DNA of 64,000 nt, taken from Salvator merianae (lineage: Eukaryota > Chordata > Lepidosauria > Squamata > Teiidae). The notes beneath the pieces were generated by a model. The model worked only from the letters and a program-made list of their open reading frames with translations, searched no databases and had not been told where the DNA came from. Below are positions 11,099-22,696 of the stretch, piece by piece (position 1 is the stretch's first letter; each line of letters opens with the position of its first letter). The stretch lies in the NCBI GenBank assembly GCA_003586115.2, contig QVOM02000021.1:15107448-15171447 (forward strand), in the 5' to 3' direction. Made by a program: the position numbers and the translations under genes.

Positions 11099-12189
11099 TT
11101 CCATCATATTACATGGAGGCAAATGAGGATAAAGTCCACCCTCAGAGTAGTTTATCATACACTGCACATGAGACACCTTAGAGGGCAGATTTCACACCTC
11201 AGAGGCTATCTGTAGGCCCAGTGGGGATAGCACACTTGCCTGCTGGGCCCTAGAGGTACTCTAGGAATCTCCCATATCTATGGTATAGATGAAGCTATAA
11301 GTGCTCTGTTTCCTGTCAGCCACAATGCTGAAGCTCATGCGTATTTGCCACAGTCAAAACCTTTGAGGGCTGAAATTTTCTCCATATTTCATTATGGCTG
11401 CCACATAGATCTTATTTTATGTTCTCAGTCAGTAAGTCTTAAGTAAGTAAGTAAGTCTATCGACAGGAGTACAGGAAAGAATAAGTTGCTAATTTGCTGG
11501 GAAATTTTTGAAATAACATGTAAAATAGTTTATTTTTACTTCTAGAATTCCCTAGAGATATTTGCAAGCTAAATATTTCAGCTGGAGGGAAGCATACTCC
11601 AATTTGTTTAACTTTACAAAGTGAAACTTATTTCTACCATGGAACTCTCTGAGGAAAAAAACATTCTCATTATAATCAACAAGGGGATGCTGTCTTCAAA
11701 GAAAGTGCAAAGACAAGGGATTACAATCAAAGAGAAGTATGCGCATTATCAGAATTCTTTAGTTAAGATTTCAAGGATTCTATTGCTCTGTGTTTTCTAT
11801 GCACTTTGGGAGGCAACTGTGCTGTCTTGACTTGAACATATTGCTAACTTGTCACTTTTCAGATAATGTTTGACTTCAGTTCCTAAGACCATAACAAAAA
11901 TGTCTGAAAGCCACAGCTTTCCTATTTGTTTCTTAAGCAGACGCCCCTAAAGTAACTTTTTAATACAGTTGTAGCATACTTCTATGGTTTAGTTCACCCA
12001 TAGGACTGTGCAGTGTAAAATCATGGTGATTAGGAGAACTGTAGGGGCCCAATCTACCAATGGAATTTGGGGGTACAATGGAGACAACGCACAATACCAG
12101 GATCAGGGTTATAATACACTTCAGTTTTATTTTCATTTCAAAATCAAATCTGCAGGAATTCTCTATGAATTGTAACTTAGGCACATACT
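11099..12189. other. Unassigned intergenic DNA
   Basis: No gene or recognisable repeat; a short TAAG repeat (aagtaagtaagt) lies near 11,441. Confidence 0.5.
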
Positions 12190-12546
12190 TAGAAATGTGC
12201 ACAATCATTAAAATACTGTTTGGTTCAAATTGAACTGAACCTTAAGTGGTTTAATATGATTTGAATCTTTTTGAACAGGTTTGAATCAAAATCTGAACCT
12301 GTTCAACCCCTACCCCCATTTTCCTTTGAAAAAAATCCTTATAAAGGCCGAAACCCTTCAAACTCGAATAGTTCAGTTCAAACCATTTGTGCTCATTAAT
12401 GGGTCCCTGGTTTGGTTTGAATCGAACCAGCCCCTTTTGAACAGAGGATGGTTCAGTTTGAATCAATGACTCTAAATGATTAAATGGTTCAAACTGTTCA
12501 GTTTGATTTGAACTAAATTAACCCGAACCAAAGTTGTACATCTCTA
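12190..12546. mobile_element. hAT-like non-autonomous element with GAAC/GTTC-rich interior
   Basis: Ends TAGAAATGTGCAC and GTACATCTCTA are imperfect inverted repeats of the TAGRGRTGTGCAC type seen in the elements at 36,223 and 63,234. The interior is full of short 'ggttcaaattgaac' inverted motifs. A target duplication is not convincing in this copy (5 of 8 at best). Confidence 0.65.
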
Positions 12547-13025
12547 ACACACATCTAATATGTTTGACTCCTGTCACGCCAAAATGAGGCTCCATGCCAA
12601 ATAGTCTCTGCCTGCACCCTACCCCCTCCAAAGCTCCTCTTTGTGACTCTAAACGATTGACCCTTCTGTGCTCATTCACAGAAAAAAAAATCTTCCCCTC
12701 TACTCTAAGGAGTACAGAACATTTTGTAAAACAGAACAATGTAGAGACCATATTGATGCAAGTGACAAGATCCACACACACAGTTTATCGACACTGCTGT
12801 CCAAAATCTGGTAAACAGGTTTCTACATTCCTATAGTGCTCCAAAACAGAACCTGAAATGAAACAACAAAAAAGTGTAACAAGAAACTCATGCCGCAAGA
12901 AATGAGTGGTTGATGTGACAGGGAAAATAAGTAAGGAACACTTTCCCTTCCTCCCCTTGAGAGCCATGCCCAGTCTCTGTAGCTTCTACAAGTCCACAAC
13001 ATGGCCAACATGCTTTTGGTGTCAA
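12547..13025. other. Unassigned intergenic DNA
   Basis: No gene or recognisable repeat. Confidence 0.5.
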
Positions 13026-13449
13026 GGGCCTTTTCACATTTGCAACTAGTGAGCTTCAGTGAGCGTCACTGGTTAAGTGCCTCTGCACTTTGCAGAGGGC
13101 CTGGAAATCAGGAGCAGACTACAACTACTCCCAATTACTACCTTCTGTGAAACATAAAATTGTGCTCCATAACTGTACCAGGAGCAACTGGACTGCTCCC
13201 GGTACACTGCGTTTGTACCCACTTCTGGGTGCAAACACACATTTGTATGGTGTGGCTGTGCCTGCGTCATCACATGGCATTGCCCGTCACCATAGCAGTG
13301 GCTGGAAACTTTAACACTGGGAATGCTCATATCCTGCTGCCGTTCTGTTCCAAAACCTCTCAGCCTGGATGGTCTCTATGCTATGAGGTCTCTTTCACCT
13401 TGGAATGTTCACTTCCGAACATTCCAAGATGGAAAGTACGAAAAGGCCC
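13026..13449 (+). mobile_element. Family C TIR element, near full length
   Basis: Left end GGGCCTTTTCACATTTGC and right end ACGAAAAGGCCC are inverted repeats. The body follows the family order: 'ctagtgagc' block, 'gcactttgcagaggg', 'gtgctccataactgtaccaggagc', 'ctgggtgcaaac', 'caccatagcagtggc', then a perfect 12-bp hairpin at 13,399-13,410 / 13,417-13,428 just inside the right end. No ORF of significance. Confidence 0.85.
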
Positions 13450-14275
13450 CCCAAAAGCACTCTGCAGATAAAGTGGATTGAAAGATCAGTACTGCATGTT
13501 TCCCATGAAATTTCATGTTTAGCTGTGATTTTCCTGTAGCAAAAACTGATTAAATCTGCATTAAAACCTGTGTGTAATGAACAACAATTCCACAGAGAGG
13601 AGACCTAGTTTATCAATGAAAGTCAGTGGTGTTTTAGTGACGCATCAAGGTTATTGCAAGATTTGAGAATTGTATTGAACAAAGGAAATCATATCTTACC
13701 AATCATGTAAGGGCAAAACAGCACTAGATAAAAAGAAAAACAAGTTATACAATGAAAATTTGACCATTGTTTAAGAGCAATTCTATGTTGTGAAAATGCA
13801 TGTTGTTCAAGGAACAACTGAACTTCATTTGGATAAAAATAACGTGCATTTGTTTCAAAGGATTTTGGGAGTTTACAGTTGTCCTGAAGTTTTGCTTGTA
13901 AGGGCTGAATACCTCTCAAATGGATTAGCAATGTTGAACAAAGGCACAAAACCTCTGCATTCCTTACTTTATAGTCTTAGCATGATATTATCTATGAGCT
14001 CAGCACTGACCTCTGAGTTCCAATGACAGTGGAAAATACTATGAAGTAGCAGGTAATTGGTTTCTAAGGTAAATATTGGATACAAACAATTCTGTACATG
14101 CCAAGATCCAATGGAGATATTAAATTTTCAGTGCAATCTTTTGAGACTCAATGGAAGCTTTCCCAGTATGCCTCAGGGCACACACTCTCATTTCTCAACA
14201 TGGAAAATACACAATTATGTTCACTGTACAAGAGCTCTTTTTATACTATACTTGCAATTCAGTTAAATCTCCAAG
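13450..14275. other. Unassigned intergenic DNA
   Basis: No gene or recognisable repeat; overlapping short frames at 13,689-14,026 show no protein-family signal. Confidence 0.5.
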
Positions 14276-14500
14276 ACTATGTCCACACACAGTAAGAAAA
14301 AAAACACCCTGAGGTGGCTTAGAAACAGCTTAGAGATAGTTCTCAGGTGGGATTGTTCATACACTGGTCTGCCCCTCCTCCTCTCATGAACTTTCTAGGC
14401 TAGAAAAGGTGCGTTACAGAGGAGATGAGAACACAAGTGCCATATGCTACCATCAGTAAGATTTTTTTTTTTTTTTTTGCTAAATGTGAATCCAAATCTG
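14276..14500. mobile_element. Family D-like DNA element fragment with poly-T
   Basis: 'tccacacacagtaagaaaaaaaacaccctgaggtggctta' resembles the ends at 57,310-57,360 and, less closely, 27,206-27,240. An 18-nt poly-T tract lies at 14,461-14,478. Boundaries are approximate. Confidence 0.4.
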
Positions 14501-14524
14501 GACTTTATATATCCTTGTTTCTCT

Positions 14525-15231
14525 TTTATATATCCTCACGTGAGCTTTGGAGCCTGACATAAGGGATCTGATGGCCAGGAACTAAAGTCCTTGGCCTAGG
14601 GGGACACATTTTGGCACCATAATTTGGTGTACTGCTCAGATGTGTCCCCCTGCTAAACAGTAACAAGAAGGTGTGTGCTCCTCCACATGCCTCCCTGGGC
14701 TGGTCTAAGTCCTGGCTTAAGTGGCCGTTCTGGCCCATTAGATAAGGCCACGCTATGTCCAAAGTGGTCGCAGTGTGCTAGCAGGGGGTGGGACCTCTCT
14801 AGACTGCACCAGAGTGTGGAAGAGAGGGCCCAGAAGAGGGCTTGCTGCCGTGCTTTACCAGTCTAAAGGTAAGTGAGGAAATGGGAGCCTGCCATTTGAG
14901 TGACTCCATCTTTACAAGAATTATGGAAACTGCTGCTTGCTCATAGTTTCTTCCAATACCTGGTGGTGCCCAAAATGCTTTTATCTTTGGGAATTGATTT
15001 CTTCATGTTCTGGATCACCCTTGCTGGTAAGCTAGTGGACCTGTTTAATCAGGTCCACCGGTAATCCAAATCAAGAGCTTCATCATCTGGCTTATACTCT
15101 GCCTGGTGCAGATGGAGCGAAGTAGCAGTGGGCAGGGCTTCACTAATCTGTGCTAATGTGCAGATAGGAGAGGCCTTGAAGAGGACTTCATGACACAGTA
15201 TTCCGGATCTCAGGTAAGTACTGAAAAGCCC
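14525..15231. mobile_element. Family B TIR element(s), degraded
   Basis: Blocks 'gatctgatggccaggaactaaagt', 'gggggacacattttggcacc' and 'gtgggacctctctagactgcacc' match family B copies at 20,219-20,594 and 43,545-44,031. The right end GTAAGTACTGAAAAGCCC is the family end. A second internal end-like point near 14,872 suggests two overlapping copies. Confidence 0.5.
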
Positions 15232-15424
15232 TTTGCTTGAAGACCACCACTTACTGGCAAATATCCCTTTGATCTAACCAATTGTGGATCAGATTAAAGA
15301 AAGATTTCCTGCACTGCTGCCTCCATTGTTTGCTTATTGCGTGAGTGAAAGCAACAGTAAACCATCATTTTCTGGCAAGATGACAATCAAGTAGTAAGTA
15401 AGGGCACAAATATGCAACAGATAA

Positions 15425-15769
15425 GGACCTGTTCACATTTACTCACTAGTGAGTGATCATATGCTCACGAGTGAACTGTGTCTGAACTTTGCAGAAGCCA
15501 AAATTGTGCTCCACAGCTGTACTGGGAACAGCTGTACTGCTCCTGGTACACAGCGTTCACACCTACTTTTGGATGTGAACACAATGTGGCATGGCTGTGC
15601 AGTCATGCCGCATGGCTGCGGTTGTAGTTGCACAGGTGTGCCGTTCCCCCAGTCACCATGGCAGCAGCCCGATGTTTCCCTGATTGCTGTCATGGCATGG
15701 GAGGGCAGCATCTGCACTGCAAGTGCTGGAAGCCCGTTACATTCCAAGGCTGTAAATGCGAAAGCACCC
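15425..15769 (+). mobile_element. Family C TIR element, 3' part shortened
   Basis: Left end GGACCTGTTCACATTTACTC; body contains 'gtgctccacagctgtactggg', 'gctcctggtacacagcgttcacacctac' and 'agtcaccatggcagcagcccgatgtttccc'. Right end TGCGAAAGCACCC. The subterminal hairpin seen in other copies is missing here. Confidence 0.8.
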
Positions 15770-15869
15770 AAAATGAATGGTTCTGGTCCTGAATGGCTTG
15801 AAATCATTCCTTCTATAGCAGAAGTACAAATTTGGCTTGGGGTTGCCATTTAGACACACACACAAGCTT

Positions 15870-16020
15870 AAATATTGCTTAGATTTTGCATGTGAATGCT
15901 AGTGTTCTCAGCCCTCATCTAATCCACAGTAGAAGTACATTTTCTGGTTTTTAATGTGGATTAAAGGCACTAGCATATGGATGCTACCTCTTCTAAGCCA
16001 CTTTTTTTCCAACTGAGTTT
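15870..16020. mobile_element. Family D-like fragment
   Basis: 'tctggtttttaatgtggattaaaggcactag' and 'ttctaagccactttttttcc' match, in reverse, the stretch at about 57,340-57,440. Ends are unclear. Confidence 0.35.
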
Positions 16021-16570
16021 AGGTGCAGTCAGGCATCCTGGCAAGTTATTTTAGCCGAAACTCTTAACAAGGAATAGGTTGGTTTATTCCCACACATATC
16101 ATATCAGAACAACTAAAGTTCTGCCTAATATCCAGTAGTCATAGTAGCCTACTTTGCAGCTGAGTTCATTCCCCCTCCCACTCAGTTACCTCCTGCATAT
16201 CATTCACATCAACAAAAAAGGTTCTTATGACCTTGGGAGTCTACAGTGCCAGCCTCCTCAAACAGTTCCAAAGCAAACATGGGAGGAGCCAGAGACCACA
16301 CTGCTTCCTCCTGGCCCAGCCCAAAGTTTTAGACATGGCTTCACAGAAGCCAACCACACACTTTGCCAACAGTTTATTCTACCCTAGTAAAACTAAGCCT
16401 CTGCATGAGCTGAAAATCAAGCATTTTCTACGTTTCCAGATTTAGTATTCTAATGAAGACATTCATGCATGTTTTAAGAACAGGAATTGCACAAAAACCT
16501 GTAGAAATGAAAATAGCATTAAATAGTAATAAAATGCATTAGAGAAAAACTGAAGAGATGTTGATATTAT
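16021..16570. other. Unassigned intergenic DNA
   Basis: No gene or recognisable repeat. Confidence 0.5.
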
Positions 16571-16815
16571 TTTATTTTTGCAGTTATTGCCTACCTGTCT
16601 TCTGCAGAGGTCAAGATAACAAACTTTAGTTTCTTTCTTATCAATTCATTCTCAGAACCATCTTCTGACGTAGATTAGGTTAAGAAACTGTGGCTGTTTT
16701 GCTTTATTATTCCTAGGGCATGAAGAGAGTTTCCATGATCAAGTGGAGATTTGAATCCTGATTTCTTATGGTCTAGGTCAGTACTCTACTCATTGCAGTA
16801 TGCTAGGCAAACCTG
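16571..16815 (-). mobile_element. tRNA-derived squamate SINE, minus strand, diverged
   Basis: Read on the minus strand, the head (from about 16,810) has 'gagtactgacctagacc' and a B-box-like 'ggattcaaat'; the plus strand shows 'gatttgaatcctgatttcttatggtctaggtcagtactctactcattgcagt'. The body contains the 'ctcagaaccat..ctgacgtagattaggtt' remnant of the 'caacaaccctgtgaggtaggtt' block. Confidence 0.65.
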
Positions 16816-16999
16816 TATACAAAATGTACATGTGGATGTCTTTTTGGGGGGTGGGTGGGGGAGAGAGTAAACAAAAGAAATTGAACTAAAATATGAATGA
16901 TGAAAACCAAATGATTAAAAAACTATAAATATGAGAAAATTGTGAGAAAGGAAATTTGACAGAAAGCAAAAGTAAAAGAAAAACAGACCTATAAACGCC

Positions 17000-17475
17000 C
17001 TTTCTGGATCGCCATGCCAATGATTGTGGCAACATCTGGCATGTGCCCGGAAGTTGCCATGGCTATCAGGATGTGGTGCACAACTGCACAACCCCATCTG
17101 CACTTCCATGCCCACTTATAGCATCACACCCAGAAGAGGGTGAAAATGCTGCTGACTGGAAGTGAACTAACTGCTTCCAGTCAAGCCGTGGACAGCAGTT
17201 TTGTTGTCCACAGCTAATAGTATCTGGAAGCAGCCGGAGATGCTTTGGGATGCAGTGGCAGCATGCAGACAGGCCTGTCCAGGGAGCATCCGATTGCTCA
17301 CTACAAGGTAAGTAGGAAGAGGCAGTTAGAGTCCCTGCTTATGTGTTCTTTATAGTTTAAACCAGCAAGAGTTTCCCTGTTGCAAAGGCCTATGGTGCTC
17401 CACAGACTTATATACTATGATGCCATTTTGGTTCCTCAAAGGAATGTAGTGTGAGTGCAGAAATGGCCTTAGCTG
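17000..17475 (-). mobile_element. Family C element (minus) merged with a family B end
   Basis: Reverse-orientation family C blocks: 'gttgccatggctatcaggatg', 'cacaactgcacaacc', 'cttccagtcaagccgtggacagcag'. The right side ends in 'gagtgcagaaatggcctta', a family A/B type end. Outer boundaries are approximate. Confidence 0.5.
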
Positions 17476-17940
17476 TCTCATGAAGAGAAACAAAGATTAT
17501 ATGATAACTTCAAAAGAGATTGCAGAAGCCTTACCCCTCCCCAAGCATACTTAATTTGCACTGGACAAAGCAAGAGACTGGCTCTACCAGTAGAATTTGA
17601 CAATCAGGTCTACCAACATAGTAGCACACATATGGAGGGCCCTTTTTGGTACCACCCCAGGAAGCACTGTTGAAGGCCAGCATGCACTGAAAAGGGCCCA
17701 GCCAGAAATGTTGAAGACCCAGAAGTTTCATTCCTGGCCTTAGGTCTTGGCACTGGTTTCAAGGGCTGGGCTCAGCCTCTGAAGCTGGTGGGCTGGCATG
17801 GCCACTCAAGGTGCAGAGGATCCTATCCTGATCTAGTAGCAACCCATCCCAGCATAAGACAATTGCCTATCCTGGAACAGAGCATTCTTTTCTATTTTAG
17901 GATAGTGGGGAGATGTGCAGAAACAACTTAAGGCTGGAAT
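17476..17940. mobile_element. Family B TIR element, degraded
   Basis: Blocks 'aagtttcattcctggcctt', 'gctgggctcagcctctgaagctggtgggctgg' and 'agtagcaacccatcccagc' match other family B copies including 8340-8560. Ends not resolved. Confidence 0.45.
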
Positions 17941-18028
17941 AAAGAGGGTGTGGTAAACTAGGATTAATAATGTTTATAATTCCCCTTTCACCAAAGGGTG
18001 GAACAAGAAAGATATACAACTGAAAGAC

Positions 18029-18030
<2 letters not shown>

Positions 18031-18068
<38 letters not shown>
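18031..18068. repeat. (TG)n microsatellite
   Basis: About eighteen TG units, ending in TATACATATTATA. Confidence 0.95.
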
Positions 18069-19889
18069 CATATTATACTACATGTAAAATCCTCTATTCC
18101 TCACCAGATGCTTCATACCTCCACAGCTACATATCTAAATGATTCACTTTGGTGAATCAAAAAGAAAAGTCTTCACCCCCTTCCAAAAGCAGGGAGAACC
18201 TCCTCCAGCCGAAGGTCCAGCAGAAGACTGTTCTGCAAACATGTGGCCAGGTCCTGAAAGGCTTGCAGCCTTGAGGTGGCTGAACACGTTGGTGGAACAG
18301 CCAATAATCCCTTGGCTGTAGCGTGTAGGATGAAGCTCTATGTACAATTTACAACTGTTGTGCAATTCACATCACCATTTCTTTGGAATAGGTTTCATTT
18401 TAGCCAGTTCACTATTTCAGGGGGTGATCAGTTCACACAAAAAGAAATACATAAAAAGGAATAAAAATATTCTTGACAAAAACAAAGTAAAACATGAGAA
18501 AGGTATAGGCAAACTTGAGAAACATACAGATTTGATACTGTGCCTCTGCCCTTTGGCACCAAGCAAACTCAACAGGTTCATTTCATGCCTGTCTAGACTA
18601 AATTTTGCAAACCTGCAGGTTAATTACAAAAGATAGCTGCCTAAGAGCAATTTAACTTGAAATTGCTATCAGATGAACACCTTGTCCTATTTATAAACAT
18701 AGCCAAAGTTATCAGCTTCTGGAAAAAATGATTTGATATCATCCTACATGAAAGATCGGGCTCCTTAATTCCCACAGATTACAGATACTGATTCCTTTTT
18801 CATGTGTATGGAAATCAGATTCCTTTGTCTTTGTTTAGATTTGTAAATAGTCATGTCACAGCCAATGCCAGGAAACATTATTTCTTTCTGGTACTAATTA
18901 GGCATATTACCCATGGATCCTGGCAAACATAAATGCAAACTGTAACGATTTATTAACAGATGACTGTAATTTGCATTCTGAACTAGTTTTCTGGAACGGA
19001 CTACGTAACCTCCCTGTGTCTCTTGAGTCTTGTGCACAGAACACATGTGCTCTACAGCTAAGTCCTTCCAAAAACATGTTTGAGGAAGTAAATTTGTTCC
19101 TTGTTCTCCCCAGGAATGATGTCTTCACCTCTTGAGTACACTCATTCCATTGCAGTGGAGCACAGCCTTATACTCCTGAGCGAGGGTGAGCTGAACACTG
19201 AACCAGGGAGCCCATGCAGTAACTGGATTGCTATGATGGCTATTCCGTTGCCTTGAGATCATTGTGGTCTCCAGGAGTACAGAGACTGGCCACATCTGAT
19301 GTGTAGGAAGCTCACAAGTTGTGATAAGGCATCATTGAGGATCTCAAATGACTGCACTTAGCATCAGGCACTTATGGTCTCTGCCTCTAATGCTCTGCTC
19401 TTATTGGAAGCTAGGCAGACTCACCTCTTTCCACCACCAGCAGACTCGGCTCTTCCCACGAGACTTCAGGTCCAACTGGTCTGATGATTGTCTCCTGGCC
19501 AATCCCAGTCCTGTTTATAAAACATGAAATCAATTAATGAACTGACTTAGCAGCCAACAGTGCAATCCTATGCTTGTCCCAGGTTATGGTTTGATGTGTG
19601 GGAGGAATGAATTGGTTGGCTTCCCTGTGTCCCCCCCCCCCCCAGCTGCTGTAGGCCACTCTTCCTGCTTATTCTCTTACTTACTCATGCTTTCTTGTTT
19701 GTCTTCCTTCTCATCATACTTGCCCAACTACCTTCTTTCCTTGTTCTACCACCCTCCTTTTCTGCTCCCTCACCAACCTGTCCCCCTCAACTCTCTCCTG
19801 CTGTCCTTGGAATTCCAAAGAACTTATAACGAACATATATCCTACTCCTCTGAGAAATATTCATGCATCAGTAGCCAACATGATACCAT
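18069..19889. other. Unassigned; poly-C and pyrimidine-rich stretch at 19,631-19,800
   Basis: No gene found. Thirteen consecutive C at 19,631-19,643 precede a CT-rich stretch that opens a 121-codon frame with no family signal. Confidence 0.45.
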
Positions 19890-19961
19890 CCAGATATTTC
19901 TGCACTACAGTTCCCATAATGCTGACTGGGATTGAAGGGAGTTGGATTTAAGAATATCTGG
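19890..19961. mobile_element. Palindromic 'actacaactccc' squamate repeat fragment
   Basis: Arms 'ccagatatttctgcactacagttccc' and 'gggagttggatttaagaatatctgg' are imperfect inverted repeats. The layout is that of a common squamate element read as 'ggactacaactcccat..atgggagttgtagtcc', recognised from memory of the motif only. Confidence 0.5.
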
Positions 19962-19990
19962 AAGGCACCAAGCTGATTGCTGTGGCATGT

Positions 19991-20153
19991 GGTCTTATCA
20001 CAGCTCTGTTCGGAGTTCTCCAGCCCCACCTACCTCACAGGGTGTCTGTTACGGGGAGAAGAACAGAAGGTTTGTCAGTTGCTTTGAGTCTCCTCGGGGT
20101 GAGAAAAGTGGGGTACAAAAAGCCAACTCTTCTTCTTCCTCTCTTCTTCTTCT
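19991..20153 (+). mobile_element. tRNA-derived squamate SINE, 5'-truncated
   Basis: Body and tail match the SINE at 10,851-11,098: 'cccacctacctcacagggtgtctgtt', 'gagaagaacagaaggtttgtcagttgctttgag' and 'gggtacaaaaagccaactcttcttcttc'. The tRNA-like head is missing. Confidence 0.8.
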
Positions 20154-20218
20154 GCATGGTGACAGCTCTTCCAGCCCAACCTCTGCACTGGCACCAAAAG
20201 TTGCATTAGTTTTGGAGT

Positions 20219-20594
20219 TGGCCTTTTGAAGGGTCTGATGGCTAGGAATTAAATTTGCTAGTCTCAGAACCCTCGAGGGACCCATTTCAATGGTGTGCAT
20301 TAGTGTACTGACAAAATGGGTCCCTTGACAGTCTGAAAAATGAAGATATACCTTCTGCACTGCTCTGTGATCCAGACTAACCCATGCTCGTATGTCAGCA
20401 GTCCCCAGTATCAAGGAATACCGGTGATCCAGATAAGGAGCCTTCTAATTTGGATTATATTTCACCTGGTACAGATGGGGCATACTAGTGGTGGGTAGGT
20501 CCTCTCTAGTCTACACCAGTGTGAAGACAAAAGAGGTCCTGTTGACAACTATAGAGTTATTTATTCTGGATTGCCAGTAAGTGTAGAAAAGCCC
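20219..20594. mobile_element. Family B TIR element
   Basis: 'gatggctaggaattaaatttg', 'gggacccatttcaatggtgtg', 'gatccagataaggagcc' and 'taggtcctctctagtctacacc' follow the family B order. Right end GTAAGTGTAGAAAAGCCC. The left end GGCCTTTTGAAGG is decayed. Confidence 0.6.
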
Positions 20595-20690
20595 ACACTC
20601 TCATCTTGTATCTCTCAGGTAACTTCTTTCTGAGATCAAATACATACTTCCTTCTTTTCTTGGGAATCTTCTTACCTACACCTTACATAA

Positions 20691-21137
20691 GGTCTGTTCA
20701 CATATCTCACTAGTGAGTGTCTGCATGCTCACTAGTCAAGTGCTTCCACATTTTGTGGAGGCCCAAATGATCAGGAGGGGCTCCAGCCACTCAGGATCAC
20801 TACTTGCTGTGGAGCACAAAACTGTGGTCCACAGATGTACGAGAAGCAGTGGGCTGCTCGTAGTATGCAGCATTCACATCTACTTCTGGATGTGAATGCT
20901 GTGTGGTGCAGCTTCAGCTGCGTAACTGCACACGGTGTCCCCAGTCACCATGGCAGTGGCCAGACATTTCCCCAGCTGCTGTCATGGTGGGCAGCCAGCA
21001 TTTGCACTATAAGTGTGGGAAGCCCGTTCTGGGATGTTACAGCCCTCGCAGTGTGAATGGACACTGCACCTTGGGGACTGTTCCACCATGGAATGTTCAC
21101 AATTGAACATTCCACTGTGGAAAGTGTGAAAATACCC
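20691..21137 (+). mobile_element. Family C TIR element, near full length
   Basis: Left end GGTCTGTTCACATATC, right end GTGTGAAAATACCC. The body keeps the full family order including 'ggagcacaaaactgtggtccacag' and 'agtcaccatggcagtggccag'. A 17-bp hairpin lies at 21,083-21,099 / 21,104-21,120, with one mismatch zone, directly inside the right end. Confidence 0.85.
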
Positions 21138-22438
21138 TTAGTAATTGGGATTAGGTCTTTACTATTTTTAAATTAATTGCTCAATACATCAATAGCTAAC
21201 CTTAGAGCACAATGTTCATTTATCTAACTAAATGCACACTTCTCTAAATAGACAGGGCTTCTAGCTGTGCATATTCTGATTAATACTAATCTGATTGGGC
21301 CAAAAATAAGTAAACACTAGTAGAAAAACAAATATTTTAACAACTTATATTCATAATGATTCTGGACTTCAGTCCTGTAAAAGGGCTTTCTGCTTTTTTG
21401 CAGGACATCCCCATCAGATCATTCTTTTCAAGAGTGGAAGGAGCTAGGAACAGAAAACTCCTGTGCATCATGCCACCTGGCTCTCAAGTTCTTGTAAAAA
21501 TATTTCCAAACACTCCAACTCTTAGGAAATAAAAGAATTTTGTATGGCCGGGTAGTGATTCTTGCATTGGAACAGCTATTTTTATACTGTAATTATTATT
21601 ATTGTGCACTAGTGTCATTCAATTGGAATTGGATATTGGGTGGAGAGTCAGATGTCTGCACTGAATTTTTCCCAGAGATCTGGATGATGATGTTAGGAGC
21701 ATCGCCAAAAAAAATTTGAAATAGCACCACCCAACTTTGAAAATATTACTGGTATTACTTCAGCAGCACCTTGTTTGTTTTGCAACAATGAAAATAGTTA
21801 GGTCACAGACATTAACATTCCTTTAGCTAGGTTGTTTCTGTTCTGTGACAAAACAAGTGAGCTCATTAACATAATCTTGTTGTGTTAGTGTTCCACCAAC
21901 CTTTTCAGATGTGTACTACATTTCTATGAAGTAAATGGGAAATGTTCCCCTTGTTTTGAAGACCACAGTTTCTTAGGGGTATAACCTCTGTAAGTATTTA
22001 AACTGACCCAGGCTGATTCAGAAATCTATGTAATTTTGGACCTGATTAGTATGTGTTTGGTTGGACACCTGGAAATCCCAGGACTGTACTACACAGGGAA
22101 GTTTAAAAACAGAAATTCTAGATGCAAACAGTGGAGACCTGTGATATGGCTCCAAGAAAATGGCATGACACCAGAAATTGCCCTCAACTCAAGGGGTCTT
22201 TAACTTTACCTTGGTCTTAATTTATCTTGGACCACATTCCAATAGCAAATTCTACAAAGGTCATAGTAGATTCTGGGAATGCAGGCCTGCCTAACCATAT
22301 TGTACAGTTTGAGTTTTCACAGTGCAAAGTTGGGAGCTGTCTGGGCTCCAGTAAGAGAAGAGGAAGTTTGCTCTTAATGTAATACAACTCATTAGTAAGT
22401 GATCTAGAGTCTTCCTATCACACGGGGGTCATACTATG
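21138..22438. other. Unassigned intergenic DNA
   Basis: No gene or recognisable repeat. Confidence 0.5.
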
Positions 22439-22696
22439 GACCTTTTTGCACTTGACTCTAGTGAGCATCAGGGATGGTCACTAGTGCAATGCTTCTGTAT
22501 TTTGCTGAGACCCTGGTTATCAGGAACAGATTATAGATGCTCCCAATTGCTACCAGCTGTGGACCACAAAATCATGCTCCATAGCAGTACCGGGAGCAGC
22601 TGGACTGCTCCTGGTATATTGTGTTTGCACCTGCTTCTGGGTATGAATGCAAAGTGGTGTGGTGCAACTGTGGTTGTGTCAAAAACATTTGTCAGA
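22439..22696 (+). mobile_element. Family C TIR element, truncated by L1
   Basis: Left end GACCTTTTTGCACTTGAC and the first 60 percent of the family C body are present ('ccatagcagtaccgggagcagctgg', 'cacctgcttctgggtatgaatgc'). It stops at about 22,696 where L1 sequence begins, and the right half does not reappear after the L1. Confidence 0.75.

Noticed and set aside
15449..15853. Paired 134- and 130-codon frames on opposite strands
   Set aside because: They lie inside a family C DNA element whose other copies do not keep the frames.
19570..19935. 121-codon proline/serine/leucine-rich frame
   Set aside because: Produced by the poly-C and CT-rich tract; composition artefact.
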